A stretch of 64,000 nt of DNA from Acinetobacter sp. ASP199 (GCF_022700675.1 NZ_CP062182.1:2604001-2668000), one strand, 5' to 3'. Counted from the first letter of the stretch, positions 44,356 to 53,906 are shown. Notes: generated from the sequence alone by a model not told the origin. Translations and numbers: made by a program.

Positions 44356-45090
44356 TTAGGCAGATTTTTCTACCACGTATTCAATTGCGCGGTTTAGTAT
44401 TTGATTTCCTTCAATAAAATTGGTTTTTGGACTTTTCCTAAGCTCTTGCACAGGCTGTACGTATTTTCCTGAAAATTTTAATAGATCGTCTTCATCTTCT
44501 AAAAAGAGCGAGAGGGTTTCCGGGGTGATCTCAGGATGGAACTGGAAACCGAGTACATTCTTACCGAGCTGATACATCTGGTTGCGACAGGCTTCATTTT
44601 CTGCCAGACGCACTGCCCCTTTCGGGATTTCAAAGGTCTCATTATGCCACTGCATAATCCGGAACTGTTCAGGCAAACTAAAACAGTCTGCTGGCACATT
44701 TGCCACTTTACTGACAGACATCCAACCCAATTCTTGTTCCGGGTTATAACTGACTGCTGCCCCCAAGGCATTGGCAATCAATTGCCCACCTAAACATAAA
44801 CCAATAGCTGGCTTCCCTTGAGACAGGTAACGACGTAACCAGCGTTTTTCGATTTTTAACCATGGATAATTGGCCTCATCATTCACACTCATAGGGCCAC
44901 CCATAATAATGAGCAAATCCACTTCTTCTACCGCAGGCAATGCCTCTATATCCAAAGCGCGATCCACGGGTAAAGCAAAGAATTCAGTCGCTGTAATTTG
45001 CGCCTGATGCTGCTTTAAAAATTCATGACAACTACCGTAACCCTCACCAGCAATATGCTGAAAATAATGTACTCGTAAATGCGATTTCAT
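44356..45090 (-). CDS. Class I glutamine amidotransferase-like protein
   Basis: 244 residues, a stand-alone GATase domain. The nucleophile elbow is GLCLGGQLIANALG (Cys about 98) and the His-x-Glu pair is in FQFHPEITPE (His about 183, Glu about 185), so the catalytic triad is complete. Free-standing members of this group resemble GMP synthase GATase domains or gamma-glutamyl hydrolases; no synthetase partner is adjacent. The C-terminal 50 residues are extra. It diverges from the PLP-enzyme gene. Confidence 0.85.
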   Translation of the reverse strand: MKSHLRVHYFQHIAGEGYGSCHEFLKQHQAQITATEFFALPVDRALDIEALPAVEEVDLLIIMGGPMSVNDEANYPWLKIEKRWLRRYLSQGKPAIGLCLGGQLIANALGAAVSYNPEQELGWMSVSKVANVPADCFSLPEQFRIMQWHNETFEIPKGAVRLAENEACRNQMYQLGKNVLGFQFHPEITPETLSLFLEDEDDLLKFSGKYVQPVQELRKSPKTNFIEGNQILNRAIEYVVEKSA

Positions 45091-45251
45091 GCGCTCAAAC
45101 CTATTCTTGTATGTATATAAGCTAGGTTTTGCAAAAATGAAGCCAACTTTTTATTTTATGTAGGGTTTTATACAATTGATAAGCTAAGTAGCGCTAAAGC
45201 AAAGATTCTCTTAAGCTAAAGCTGTTTTTGACTCCAGATATGAGCTGCAGC

Positions 45252-46454
45252 ATGAAAAAAAATCCTCAAACCGCCCTGATTCATGCACCACGAAAGGCCC
45301 CTCAGTATATTTCAACAGTTCAACCTCCCCTCTATCGTGCATCAACAATTATTTTTAACAACACCGATGCCCTGTTTAATCGCCATTGGACCGATGACTA
45401 TGACTATAGTTATGGTACCCATGGCACCCCAACCACATTTACCTTAGGTGACAACATTGCCCAGCTCGAAGGTGGACGCTATCACCTGCTGGCACCTAGC
45501 GGTTTATCGGCGATTAATCTCGTGAATTCCTGCTTTTTAAGTCAGGGAGATGAAGTCTGGGTAGCAGATAATATCTATGGCCCAAATATGGAGCATCTAC
45601 GTAACCTGGAAACACGTTATGGCATTCAGGTGCAAGTTTATAATCCGCTCTGCCTGGAAAGCTTTAATCCATCCGAGAAAGCCAAACTGATCTGGCTAGA
45701 AGCGGCAGGTTCGGTCACACTGGAATTCCCGGATTTAAATGGCTTGGTTAAAAAGGCACAAGCACACAATATTCTGACTGCACTGGACAATACTTGGGGC
45801 GCGGGTCTGGCCTTTAATGCCTTTGATTTTGGTGATGAACACCTGAGCGTGGATTTATCCGTACATGCACTGACCAAATATCCAAGTGGTGGTGGTGACA
45901 TCTTGATGGGGTCAGTGGTAACCCGTGATAAAGCCCTGCATCACAAACTGTTCCGTGCACACGCCATTCAGGGCATTGCGGTATCAGGTGATGACGTCGC
46001 TCAAGTACAACGCAGCCTTTCTTCCATGCAACTGCGTTATGCACATCAATCCAGTAGTGCGCTCAACATCATGTCCTGGTTAAAACAGCAGGCGGAGTTT
46101 GTGCAAGTACTACACCCAGCTGACCCGCATAGCGCAGGTCATCAATACTGGAAAGAAATTTGCAAGGAAGGACATAGTGCCGGGCTGGTCAGTGTAATTT
46201 TTGATAGTAAATATGAACTGCAAGATATCCGTAATTTCTGTGACAGTTTAAAACTGTTTAAGCTTGGGTTTAGCTGGGGTGGTCCTGTCAGCCTGGTCAT
46301 GTTATATAACTTAAAAGAAATGCGTGTTCTTAAACATTCACATTTGAAGGATGGTTTCCTGGTTCGTTTCTGTATTGGACTGGAACACCCTGAAGATCTG
46401 ATTGAAGATATTCAACATGCACTACAACACATGAAAAAAGTTAAAAATGAATAA
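45252..46454 (+). CDS. metC: Cystathionine beta-lyase-type PLP enzyme
   Basis: 400 residues, Cys/Met-metabolism PLP family. It likely splits cystathionine to homocysteine, pyruvate and ammonia in methionine synthesis. Visible: RASTIIFNNTDALFNRH, YSYGTHGTPTTFTL, LAPSGLSAINLV, DNTWGAGLAFNAF and the PLP lysine in SVHALTKYPSGGGDILMGSV. The start is uncertain: TTG 45228, ATG 45240 and ATG 45252 are in frame; the last gives the shortest tail and has a GAG motif upstream. A cystathionine gamma-lyase or desulfhydrase role is possible. The HerA-like gene follows at 18 bp. Confidence 0.83.
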   Translation: MKKNPQTALIHAPRKAPQYISTVQPPLYRASTIIFNNTDALFNRHWTDDYDYSYGTHGTPTTFTLGDNIAQLEGGRYHLLAPSGLSAINLVNSCFLSQGDEVWVADNIYGPNMEHLRNLETRYGIQVQVYNPLCLESFNPSEKAKLIWLEAAGSVTLEFPDLNGLVKKAQAHNILTALDNTWGAGLAFNAFDFGDEHLSVDLSVHALTKYPSGGGDILMGSVVTRDKALHHKLFRAHAIQGIAVSGDDVAQVQRSLSSMQLRYAHQSSSALNIMSWLKQQAEFVQVLHPADPHSAGHQYWKEICKEGHSAGLVSVIFDSKYELQDIRNFCDSLKLFKLGFSWGGPVSLVMLYNLKEMRVLKHSHLKDGFLVRFCIGLEHPEDLIEDIQHALQHMKKVKNE

Positions 46455-46472
46455 ATAACAATAGGAAAATTT

Positions 46473-48056
46473 ATGGGTACACCAATCGTTATTGCTAAAA
46501 AAACTGCCGATACCACACAAGATATCGTGCTGCATTCTCAGCTCGCCAACCGGCATGGTCTGATTGCGGGCGCAACCGGTACCGGCAAAACCGTAACACT
46601 CAAGGTACTGGCAGAAAGCTTTTCCCGAATTGGTGTACCTGTATTCCTTGCCGATGCTAAAGGTGATGTTTCCAGCCTGGCAAAAGCCGGTGAAAGTAAT
46701 CCTAAATTTAATGAACGAATTAAAAGCTTAAGTATAGACAGCATTCCCTTTGCCGCATCACCTGTGGTGTTTTGGGATTTATTTGGTGATCAGGGTCATC
46801 CGATTCGCACCACCATTTCCGAGATTGGCCCCCTTCTTCTCGCGCGAATCCTCAATCTGAACGATACTCAGGAAGGTGTGCTATCTGCGGTATTTAGAAT
46901 TGCCGATGATCAAGGGCTATTGCTGATCGACTTCAAAGATTTAAAGGCCATGATCAGTTATGTGACTGAGCATGCGGCTGACTTCAAGGCTGAATATGGC
47001 AACCTCTCGCCTGCCAGTCTAGGCGCGATTCAACGTAATCTGCTGGCTCTGGCTGATCAAGGCGGTGACAAGTTTTTTGGTGAACCAGCACTCGATTTGA
47101 TGGATTTCCTGCAAACCGACAGTCAAGGTCATGGCAATATCAACTTGCTCGCTGCTGACAAGCTAATGAACACACCCAAGCTCTATGCCACTTTCTTGCT
47201 ATGGATGCTTTCAGAGCTGTTTGATCAATTACCAGAAGTCGGTGATCTGGATAAACCTAAACTGGTGTTCTTCTTTGATGAAGCCCATTTGCTGTTTGAT
47301 AATGCCAGCCCTACCCTGCAAGAAAAGATTGAACAGGTGGTGCGTCTGATTCGCTCTAAAGGGGTGGGTATTTATTTTGTCACCCAGAATCCACTCGATT
47401 TACCAGAAAGTGTTTTAGGCCAACTCGGCAACCGAGTACAGCATGCCTTACGTGCCTTTACACCTAAAGATCAAAAGGCAGTAAAAACTGCCGCAGATAC
47501 TTTCCGCGCTAATCCAGAATTCAAAGTTCAGGAGGCCATTACCGAACTGGCTGTCGGTGAAGCACTGATTAGCTGTCTGGATGAAAAAGGCATACCGCAA
47601 ATTGTAGAGCGTGGCTGGATCATGCCCCCGTATTCCTCTTTTAGCCCGATTAGCCCGGAAGAACGTCAAGCTTTGATGCAGCAAAGTATCGTGGCTGGAA
47701 TTTATGAGCAGCAAGTCGACCGGGAAAGTGCCCATGAAATGCTGCAAAATAAAGTTGCTGAACGTCAACAACAGGCTCAAGCTGCTGAGCTTGCAAAACA
47801 GCAAGCGAAAGAACAAGAGGCTTATGCCAAACAAGTGGCAAAAGAACAGGAAGCACTTGCCAAACAACAAGCCCGTGAACAGGAACGTCTGGCACGCGAA
47901 CAACAGAAGGAAGCGGAACGTGCTGCCAAGCAACGTGAAAAGCTGACTCAGGATATTGTCGGCACTTTTGCCAAAAGTGCTGCCCGTAGCTTGGGCGGCA
48001 GTACCGGACAGAAAATTGTCCGTGGTTTATTGGGCTCAATATTCGGCAAAAGATAG
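46473..48056 (+). CDS. HerA/YjgR-like P-loop ATPase (DUF853 type)
   Basis: 527 residues. Walker A GATGTGKT at 33-40, Walker [14 protein letters not shown] near residue 270, and [41 protein letters not shown] as the typical late motif of the YjgR/HerA-like branch of FtsK-HerA ATPases. The C-terminal 110 residues are a Q/A/K/E/R-rich helix (about 405-500), a likely coiled coil, then a short hydrophobic [19 protein letters not shown] end. The biological role of YjgR is unknown. It lies 18 bp after the PLP-lyase gene. Confidence 0.87.
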   Translation: MGTPIVIAKKTADTTQDIVLHSQLANRHGLIAGATGTGKTVTLKVLAESFSRIGVPVFLADAKGDVSSLAKAGESNPKFNERIKSLSIDSIPFAASPVVFWDLFGDQGHPIRTTISEIGPLLLARILNLNDTQEGVLSAVFRIADDQGLLLIDFKDLKAMISYVTEHAADFKAEYGNLSPASLGAIQRNLLALADQGGDKFFGEPALDLMDFLQTDSQGHGNINLLAADKLMNTPKLYATFLLWMLSELFDQLPEVGDLDKPKLVFFFDEAHLLFDNASPTLQEKIEQVVRLIRSKGVGIYFVTQNPLDLPESVLGQLGNRVQHALRAFTPKDQKAVKTAADTFRANPEFKVQEAITELAVGEALISCLDEKGIPQIVERGWIMPPYSSFSPISPEERQALMQQSIVAGIYEQQVDRESAHEMLQNKVAERQQQAQAAELAKQQAKEQEAYAKQVAKEQEALAKQQAREQERLAREQQKEAERAAKQREKLTQDIVGTFAKSAARSLGGSTGQKIVRGLLGSIFGKR

Positions 48057-48088
48057 CCCTCCTTCCTCCGATTATTTTCATCATTTTT

Positions 48089-48110
48089 ATGGGATATTTT
48101 AATATCCCAT
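48089..48110. other. AT-rich palindrome between the HerA-like gene and hmp
   Basis: ATGGGATATT (48089-48098) and AATATCCCAT (48101-48110) are perfect 10-bp arms with loop TT. No strong T run on either strand, so it may be an operator or a weak terminator of the ATPase gene. Confidence 0.4.
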
Positions 48111-48133
48111 AATTTATTTATGGTTTTTATTAA

Positions 48134-48181
48134 AAGATGCATTGTAAATACATCTTTAAAGATGTATTTTAAATACATCTT
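48134..48181 (+). promoter_or_regulatory. Two tandem NsrR-type operators overlapping the hmp promoter
   Basis: Two 23-bp palindromes start at 48134 and 48159, 25 bp apart. Each has the outer half-sites AAGATG and CATCTT; the second is perfect (inner halves TATTT/AAATA), the first is imperfect by a G in the centre. This matches the NsrR consensus (AAGATGYATTT with its mirror). A likely promoter TTGTAA (48142-48147), 17-base spacer, TATTTT (48165-48170) runs through both, so NsrR would block polymerase until nitric oxide removes it. Confidence 0.85.
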
Positions 48182-48208
48182 ATAAATAACAGCCATGAGA
48201 GATCTGCT

Positions 48209-49417
48209 ATGACTCCACAGCAAATTGACCTAGTAAAAGCTACAGTACCTGTCCTGCGTGAAAATGGTGTTGCCTTAACTGGTTATTTTTACAATCGTAT
48301 GTTAGGCAATAACCCTGATCTAAAAGAAACTTTCAACATGGGTCACCAGCGTAGTGGTGCTCAGGCGCAAGCCTTAGCAGGTGCGGTTCTAGCATATGCT
48401 GAAAATATTGAAGATCCTTCTGTGCTGTTACCTGTGGTTGAACTCATTGCGCATAAACATGTCAGCTTAAATATTAAAGCACCGGATTACGGTATTGTTG
48501 GGGAAAACCTGCTTCATTCGATCAGTGAAGTGCTCAATATTTCTATGGATGATCCACTGATTGGTGCCTGGGCTGCTGCATATGGTCAATTAGCAGACCT
48601 GTTCATTGCGACTGAAAAAACGATTTATGATCAACATGAACAGACCAAAGGAAGCTGGTTAGGCTGGCGCAATTTCAAGATTGCTAAAAAAGTGGTAGAA
48701 AGCGCAGAGATCACTTCGTTCTACCTGGCGCCCGTCGACGGCGGTGCATTACCGAAGTATGAAGCGGGTCAGTACATCTCTGTACGTGTGTTTGTGCCTG
48801 AATTGAATTTGAGACAGCCTCGCCAATATACGCTTTCAACTTGCCCTCAAGATGAATACCTGCGTATTTCAGTAAAACGTGAAGATCAAAAAGGCGATCT
48901 GGTTCCAGGCTGGGTATCTAATACTTTACATAGCCTGGCAGAAGGCTCAGAAATTGAAGTATCTGCCCCAACAGGTAACTTCTATCTGATTGATCCAAAC
49001 AAACGTAACGTGTTCATCAGTGGTGGTGTCGGCTTAACCCCAATGGTAGCCATGCTAAATCAGTTGGTAACGCTGGATATGCCACAGCCGGTGACTTTCA
49101 TTCATGCCTGCCGTAGTAAACAGGTTCATGCCATGAAACAGCATATTCATGACTTGAAAGCCAAATACCCACGTTTAAGCACGTTTACTGCTTACGAATT
49201 TCCGCACCAAGCTGACAAACTCGGTGAAGACTATGATGTGGCAGGTCGTCTGGATCTAAGTACAGTTGATCGTGCTTTACTACCAGAAAATGCTGATTAC
49301 TATCTATGTGGCCCAATGCCATTTATGGCAGAACAACACAAAGCGCTGGTTGCACGAGGCATTCCTGCTGAGAATATTCACAGTGAAGCCTTCGGTACTG
49401 GTGGTGTTCGCCACTAA
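48209..49417 (+). CDS. hmp: Flavohaemoprotein Hmp (nitric oxide dioxygenase)
   Basis: 402 residues, the standard length. Globin domain (about 1-140) with the proximal haem His in ELIAHKHVSLNI (about 85); FAD domain with RQYTLSTC (about 206-213); NAD domain with ISGGVGLTPMVAMLNQL (about 268-285) and a C-terminal CGPMPFM. It converts NO and O2 to nitrate using NADH. Controlled by the two operators just upstream; nsrR lies downstream across a hairpin. Confidence 0.96.
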   Translation: MTPQQIDLVKATVPVLRENGVALTGYFYNRMLGNNPDLKETFNMGHQRSGAQAQALAGAVLAYAENIEDPSVLLPVVELIAHKHVSLNIKAPDYGIVGENLLHSISEVLNISMDDPLIGAWAAAYGQLADLFIATEKTIYDQHEQTKGSWLGWRNFKIAKKVVESAEITSFYLAPVDGGALPKYEAGQYISVRVFVPELNLRQPRQYTLSTCPQDEYLRISVKREDQKGDLVPGWVSNTLHSLAEGSEIEVSAPTGNFYLIDPNKRNVFISGGVGLTPMVAMLNQLVTLDMPQPVTFIHACRSKQVHAMKQHIHDLKAKYPRLSTFTAYEFPHQADKLGEDYDVAGRLDLSTVDRALLPENADYYLCGPMPFMAEQHKALVARGIPAENIHSEAFGTGGVRH

Positions 49418-49440
49418 GCAGTCAGCTTAAACTGAAATCA

Positions 49441-49480
49441 AGCAAGGGCTAGTCTGGCTGTGTTAGACTAGCCCTGCTTT
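49441..49480 (+). terminator. Hairpin between hmp and nsrR
   Basis: AGGGCTAGTCT and AGACTAGCCCT form a strong 11-bp stem extended by AGCA/TGCT-like pairs; only a short T run follows, so termination may be partial and nsrR could be partly read from hmp. Confidence 0.7.
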
Positions 49481-49502
49481 GTATGAAAACTCTAGTTTTA
49501 TA

Positions 49503-49946
49503 ATGCAGTTAAATAAATTTACCGATTATGCCTTACGGATTCTGATGTACATCGCACAGCCGAAAGAAGTGCCGTATACCATTGCGGAACTGGCGAATGA
49601 GCTGCAGGTGTCAGAGAATCATGCCATGAAAATTGTACATTTTATGGCAAAGCAGGACTGGCTCATCACTACCCGCGGGCGAGGTGGCGGCATTCGCATG
49701 AATCCACTCACCTTAAAACTTCCCCTCGGTCAAATTGTACGCATTCTGCAACAAGACAACCAAGTGGTAGAATGTAATACTCCACCCTGCGTACTACGCA
49801 GCAATTGTGGCCTGAAAGATATTTTAGATGATGCCGTAGAGCAGTTTTATGGCAGCTTAAATCAATACCCCTTAAGCGAAGTAGTGAAACCACTAAAGAG
49901 TCATTTCAGCACACAATCTCCAATCAGCCTGATTAATCTGACCTAA
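49503..49946 (+). CDS. nsrR: Rrf2-family nitric oxide sensor NsrR
   Basis: 147 residues. Winged helix at 1-80 (MQLNKFTDYALRILMYIAQP; TIAELANELQVSENHAMKIVHFMAKQDWLITTRGRGGGIRM). Three cysteines in VVECNTPPCVLRSNCGL bind the Fe-S cluster whose nitrosylation releases DNA. ATG 49503 gives the family start; an upstream in-frame codon at 49479 lies in the hairpin. It sits beside hmp, whose operators fit its known consensus. Confidence 0.9.
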   Translation: MQLNKFTDYALRILMYIAQPKEVPYTIAELANELQVSENHAMKIVHFMAKQDWLITTRGRGGGIRMNPLTLKLPLGQIVRILQQDNQVVECNTPPCVLRSNCGLKDILDDAVEQFYGSLNQYPLSEVVKPLKSHFSTQSPISLINLT

Positions 49947-50044
49947 ATCCCAGCCTATTGCCTGCCAAACAATTCTAAAGTTCGCTTGCCTGAGCGACTT
50001 CCTTTATAATAGCCCTTTGTAGATTATGTAATTGAAGTTGAGCT

Positions 50045-50968
50045 ATGCACCACAGCCGAGGAAAATCGAAAAACAGTAAGGCATCTGCTGCACCTAAGCA
50101 AAAGATTAGCTATGCCAAGAAAATGGATCCCGCCATTACTGAATATTCGGTGAAAGCCCTGAATTGGCTGCGCAAAGCTGAATTTTTAATGAGTGCTCCG
50201 AAACTTAATCTTTGTGTTGAAGATACGGGGTATGAAGTGGCATTCGCCGGTCGTTCCAATGCGGGTAAATCCAGTGCCATCAATGCACTGACCAATCAGA
50301 AACAATTGGCACGTGCATCAAAAAGACCGGGCCGTACCCAGATGATTAACTTCTTTAGCCTCGGCAATCCGGACCAGCGTCTGGTCGACTTACCGGGTTA
50401 TGGCTATGCAGCTGTACCAGAAGCGATGAAAATCGTCTGGCAGAAAGAACTGGAAAATTACCTGATTCACCGTAAGAGTTTGCAAGGTCTGGTACTGTTG
50501 ATGGATATCCGTCATCCACTGCAACATTTCGATGTGATGATGCTGGAATGGGCTTATTCGCGCCATCTGTTTGTACATGTACTGCTGACCAAATCAGACA
50601 AGCTGAATCGTGGTCCTGCTTCTAAAGCACTACAGGAAGTTAAAGCAACATTAAATAAAATGAAGCTAAACTTCTCGATTCAACTATTCTCCTCTTTAAA
50701 TAAAGAAGGTTTGGAAGAATTGGCAAGTGTTATGGCGGGTCGTCTCAACTTTACCCTGGATCAGTCAGGTGAATTTGATCTGGATGCCATTCCGGAAGCT
50801 TCAATCCATGATTTAAACGAAGCTGATGAACCGATTGAATCTGTTGAGCTAGAAGATGAAATTGATTTCGACCCAGCTCATGCAGTCACTACCAGTGAAT
50901 TAAATGACCTGGATGCACCGGTTGAAGCTGATCAAACAGAAATTGTCGAACAAGAACAACCAAAATAA
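50045..50968 (+). CDS. engB: Ribosome biogenesis GTPase EngB (YsxC/YihA)
   Basis: 307 residues against about 200 for typical EngB. The GTPase core (about 55-245) has G1 GRSNAGKSS, switch region RASKRPGRTQMINFF, G3 DLPGYGYA and G4 TKSD. The first 30 residues are basic (K/S/A-rich) and the last 65 are very acidic (ESVELEDEIDFDPAHAVTTSE and similar), perhaps a self-contacting or rRNA-mimicking pair of tails. EngB is needed for late 50S assembly. It is monocistronic with its own terminator. Confidence 0.92.
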   Translation: MHHSRGKSKNSKASAAPKQKISYAKKMDPAITEYSVKALNWLRKAEFLMSAPKLNLCVEDTGYEVAFAGRSNAGKSSAINALTNQKQLARASKRPGRTQMINFFSLGNPDQRLVDLPGYGYAAVPEAMKIVWQKELENYLIHRKSLQGLVLLMDIRHPLQHFDVMMLEWAYSRHLFVHVLLTKSDKLNRGPASKALQEVKATLNKMKLNFSIQLFSSLNKEGLEELASVMAGRLNFTLDQSGEFDLDAIPEASIHDLNEADEPIESVELEDEIDFDPAHAVTTSELNDLDAPVEADQTEIVEQEQPK

Positions 50969-50998
50969 GTCCGATGTGATCCAAGTGACAAAATAATG

Positions 50999-51033
50999 TC
51001 CCGTATTGCCTGCAGCGATTCGGGATATTTTTT
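50999..51033 (+). terminator. Terminator after engB
   Basis: Arms starting TCCCG and ending CGGGA with one mismatch form an 11-bp stem over a CTGCA-type loop, then TATTTTTTTT. Confidence 0.85.
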
Positions 51034-51070
51034 TCATACTGTATTAATCAAGCAGTGATGGATACAGCTC

Positions 51071-52015
51071 ATGTCTTTACTCTCGCGATTCAAAACAACA
51101 AAAATTGGCTCTTCAATTTCCTATTTCATCAAACCACGCAAAGTAAAGTTTGAGTGGCAGGATACCCCGATTGACTGGATTCCAAATCAGCCTTTTGCCA
51201 GTTACTTTGTCAATGAAATTAATAATATTCTGCCAGCTGGTGAATTGTGGTTCTGCCGCCTGTATAACAAGGTTCTCTCTCAGATCACTGACGAAAAGTT
51301 AAAGCATGATGTGCAGGCCTTTATCCGCCAGGAAGCCATGCATGCTCAGGCGCATAACTCGGCCAATAAAGAGTATTTATCCGAACGTAATATCGATATT
51401 CAGCACAATTTGGACATTATGAATTTCCTTTTCAATCAATTGCTGGCTGATCAGCCGCTTGGTCTAAAAATTCCTAAAATCGCAGAACATCAATGGGATC
51501 TGTTCCGGCTTGGTATCGTCGCGACTGTAGAGCATATGACCTGTGTGCTTGGAAAATATGCGCTCTATAACACCGAATGGGAACGGCTTGGCGCTGATGC
51601 AAATATGCTAGATCTGGTGAAATGGCATGGCGCAGAAGAAATCGAGCATCGCAGTGTGGCATTTGACTTATATCGTCATCTCGGTGGCGGTTATATTGCC
51701 CGCTACTATCTCAGCGTGGTGGTGATTATTGGGGTAATCGGTCTCTGGGTTGACGGTGCAGCACGCTTGTTGGCACAAGACCCTCGCTTTAAGCAGCTTA
51801 AACCTGCGGTCTATAAACCCTGGATCTGGAAAGAATGGTTGCGTATTTCACAGCAGGACAATCGTTTGTTACCAAATCCGCTATGGCTGGTTTCCCAGCA
51901 GCTCGGCTATCTGATGCCATGGTATGACCCGGTGCATGAAGGCAGCACTCATGATGCTCTGCATTATCTCGAGCATTCCCCTGCAGCCAAACGGGCAGGC
52001 TTAAAAGTCGCCTAA
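51071..52015 (+). CDS. Putative metal-dependent hydrolase (PF10118 type)
   Basis: 314 residues, helical, with conserved His/Glu clusters: FIRQEAMHAQAHNSANKEYL (about 88-107) and the WHGAEEIEHRSVAFDLYRHL (about 188-207) region, spaced like the four-helix di-metal proteins annotated as PF10118 metal-dependent hydrolases. One possible membrane-associated hydrophobic stretch is at about 217-232 (YLSVVVIIGVIGLWVDG). Substrate unknown; a ferritin-like di-iron role is an alternative. A hairpin terminator follows. Confidence 0.8.
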   Translation: MSLLSRFKTTKIGSSISYFIKPRKVKFEWQDTPIDWIPNQPFASYFVNEINNILPAGELWFCRLYNKVLSQITDEKLKHDVQAFIRQEAMHAQAHNSANKEYLSERNIDIQHNLDIMNFLFNQLLADQPLGLKIPKIAEHQWDLFRLGIVATVEHMTCVLGKYALYNTEWERLGADANMLDLVKWHGAEEIEHRSVAFDLYRHLGGGYIARYYLSVVVIIGVIGLWVDGAARLLAQDPRFKQLKPAVYKPWIWKEWLRISQQDNRLLPNPLWLVSQQLGYLMPWYDPVHEGSTHDALHYLEHSPAAKRAGLKVA

Positions 52016-52043
52016 GCGCTCTCCTCTTATTACAATTTCTAAC

Positions 52044-52070
52044 AGCAGGGATCATTTCCCTGCTTTTTAT
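52044..52070 (+). terminator. Terminator after the PF10118-type gene
   Basis: AGCAGGGA and TCCCTGCT arms with a five-base loop, followed by TTTTATTTG. Confidence 0.87.
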
Positions 52071-52116
52071 TTGACCTAAGATATAAAGATCTGACAATCA
52101 GCATAAGGATCAGCAG

Positions 52117-52536
52117 ATGCAAGCACGGATTTCAGTGATTACGCTCGGTGTTCACGACCTCGAGGCTGCACTACGCTTTTATCGTGATGGGCTAGGCTTT
52201 CCCAGTAAGGGCATTGTCGGCAAAGAATTTGAATACGGCGCAGTCGCATTCATTGAACTACAAACCGGCTTAAAACTGGCGTTATGGCCGCAAAGCAGCA
52301 TCCAGCATGATACCGGACTTGAACTGAGCCCAATGTGTCCAACCCAAATGACCTTGGGACATAATGTTTATAGCCCATTAGATGTCGATCAGGTCATGAC
52401 CCAGGCTGAAAAAGCGGGAGCCAAGATTGTGAAACCTGCACAGGCCACATTTTATGGCGGCTATGCAGGCTATTTTCAGGATCCGGATGGCCATCTGTGG
52501 GAAGTGGTCTTTAATCCTGATCTGGAGATGGACTAA
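52117..52536 (+). CDS. VOC-family (glyoxalase/dioxygenase fold) protein
   Basis: 139 residues with the two beta-alpha-beta3 modules of the VOC fold: ISVITLGVHDLEAALRFYRDGLGFP at the start and the C-terminal YAGYFQDPDGHLWEVVFNPD with the metal-ligand Glu. The DPDGHLWE motif is typical. True substrate unknown. Its stop overlaps the stop of the convergent symporter gene by four bases. Confidence 0.85.
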   Translation: MQARISVITLGVHDLEAALRFYRDGLGFPSKGIVGKEFEYGAVAFIELQTGLKLALWPQSSIQHDTGLELSPMCPTQMTLGHNVYSPLDVDQVMTQAEKAGAKIVKPAQATFYGGYAGYFQDPDGHLWEVVFNPDLEMD

Positions 52537-53780
52537 TCCAGCTGCGGTTCACGCGTATGTCGATCGACCACCACACTAATCATCATATCGCCCTGCACAT
52601 TCACCACTGTTCTTACCGTATCGAGCAGTCGGTCAATCGGTAATAAAATCGCGATCGCTTCTGCCGGCAAGCCAACCGATTGCAGCACCATGATCATGGT
52701 TACCATCCCGGCACTTGGAATACCCGGTGCACCTAAAGATGCAATCATCGCTGTAGCACATACCACCAATTGTTGCCCCAAAGTTAGATCAAGCCCCATC
52801 AGGTTGGCAATAAACAGAGCCGCAGCAGCTTCATACAGGGCCGTACCATCCATGTTCAGCTGGGTCCCAAGCGGAATGACAAAGCCTGCCGTATGCGGAC
52901 GCACCCCCAGATTTTCCTGAGCACACTTCATGGATAAGGGCATGGTGGCAGAACTGGAACTGGTGGCGAAAGCGGTAATCAGTGCTGCGCGTGTGCCTTT
53001 GAAAAAGGTAATCGGGTCCATTTTCCCGAAAATCCACAACAATAATGGCAGCACTACGAGACCGTGAAAAATGGTGGTTCCCGTGACGACAGCCGCAAAC
53101 TCTGCCAGACGGCTCAGCACCGAAATATCTTCAGTGGCGATCAGTTTGGCCAGTAGCGCAAAAATCCCGAATGGTGCCAGTTTCATGACCCAGCCAATCA
53201 TCAGCATCATGATGTCAAAAAACTGCATACTAAGTTTGCGCACCGTCCGGAATTTATCTCCCCCTGCAACCAGTGCCACACCAACAAAGAGTGCAAAGAC
53301 TACAACTGCCAGCACATTCCCATCAGCAAAGGCCTTAAACGGGTTGATCAAGGTATTCTGAATAAAGTTGGTAAAGAATGAAGACGGCGTTAAGGTATCC
53401 GGAGTTTGATGCTGAGCCATGGCATCCTGGAACATCAATACATCGACACCCTTGCCCACATCAAACAGATGGGCACAGGCCAACCCCAAGATTAAAGCCA
53501 GGGTGGTCGTGGTAACACAACATGCCAAGGTAATTTTCCAGGTTCGACTCAGCTGACCACCAGCCTGCAGATTCGATACGCCAACCACAATCGAGCTAAA
53601 GATCAGCGGAATCAACAGCATCTTCAGCAGACCAATGAAGATGCTGCTCATGATGCCTAAGCCATACAGGCTGACCTCTTCAAACGTAGTTTGCGGAAAA
53701 AGATTTAATAAAAAACCAAACAGGACACCCAATACCGCGGCAACTAGAATCTGCGTATTTAAGCTCATCTTCATGGACAT
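52533..53780 (-). CDS. Dicarboxylate/amino acid:cation symporter (DAACS family)
   Basis: 415 residues, eight spans plus two re-entrant loops. Hallmarks: the serine-rich AFATSSSSATMPLSM tip of HP1 and the NMDGTA motif in TQLNMDGTALYEAAAALFIAN of TM7, which hold Na+ and substrate. Ends with the usual DRLLDTVRTVVNVQGDMMISVVVDRH. DctA-like (C4-dicarboxylates) or GltP-like (glutamate/aspartate) cannot be separated by eye. Among several ATGs the one at 53780 is used; 53768 is possible. Confidence 0.87.
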   Translation of the reverse strand: MSMKMSLNTQILVAAVLGVLFGFLLNLFPQTTFEEVSLYGLGIMSSIFIGLLKMLLIPLIFSSIVVGVSNLQAGGQLSRTWKITLACCVTTTTLALILGLACAHLFDVGKGVDVLMFQDAMAQHQTPDTLTPSSFFTNFIQNTLINPFKAFADGNVLAVVVFALFVGVALVAGGDKFRTVRKLSMQFFDIMMLMIGWVMKLAPFGIFALLAKLIATEDISVLSRLAEFAAVVTGTTIFHGLVVLPLLLWIFGKMDPITFFKGTRAALITAFATSSSSATMPLSMKCAQENLGVRPHTAGFVIPLGTQLNMDGTALYEAAAALFIANLMGLDLTLGQQLVVCATAMIASLGAPGIPSAGMVTMIMVLQSVGLPAEAIAILLPIDRLLDTVRTVVNVQGDMMISVVVDRHTREPQLD

Positions 53781-53906
53781 TTTAATATTGAACTTATCCG
53801 GCACTATGCCATGCAAGTTTCGGATAATCGAGTAAAATTTTATAAATGCCTGGCAGCAAAATATCTTTTATTATTCATCTAATACATAGGCTGATGTACC
53901 AAATTT

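Noticed and set aside
45228..45251. Upstream TTG and ATG starts of the PLP-lyase gene
   Set aside because: They add residues not typical of the family and have no ribosome-binding site; kept only as alternatives.
47448..47933. Minus-strand open frame of 161 codons
   Set aside because: It mirrors the Q/K/E-rich coiled coil of the HerA-like ATPase; the Leu/Phe-rich translation is a by-product.
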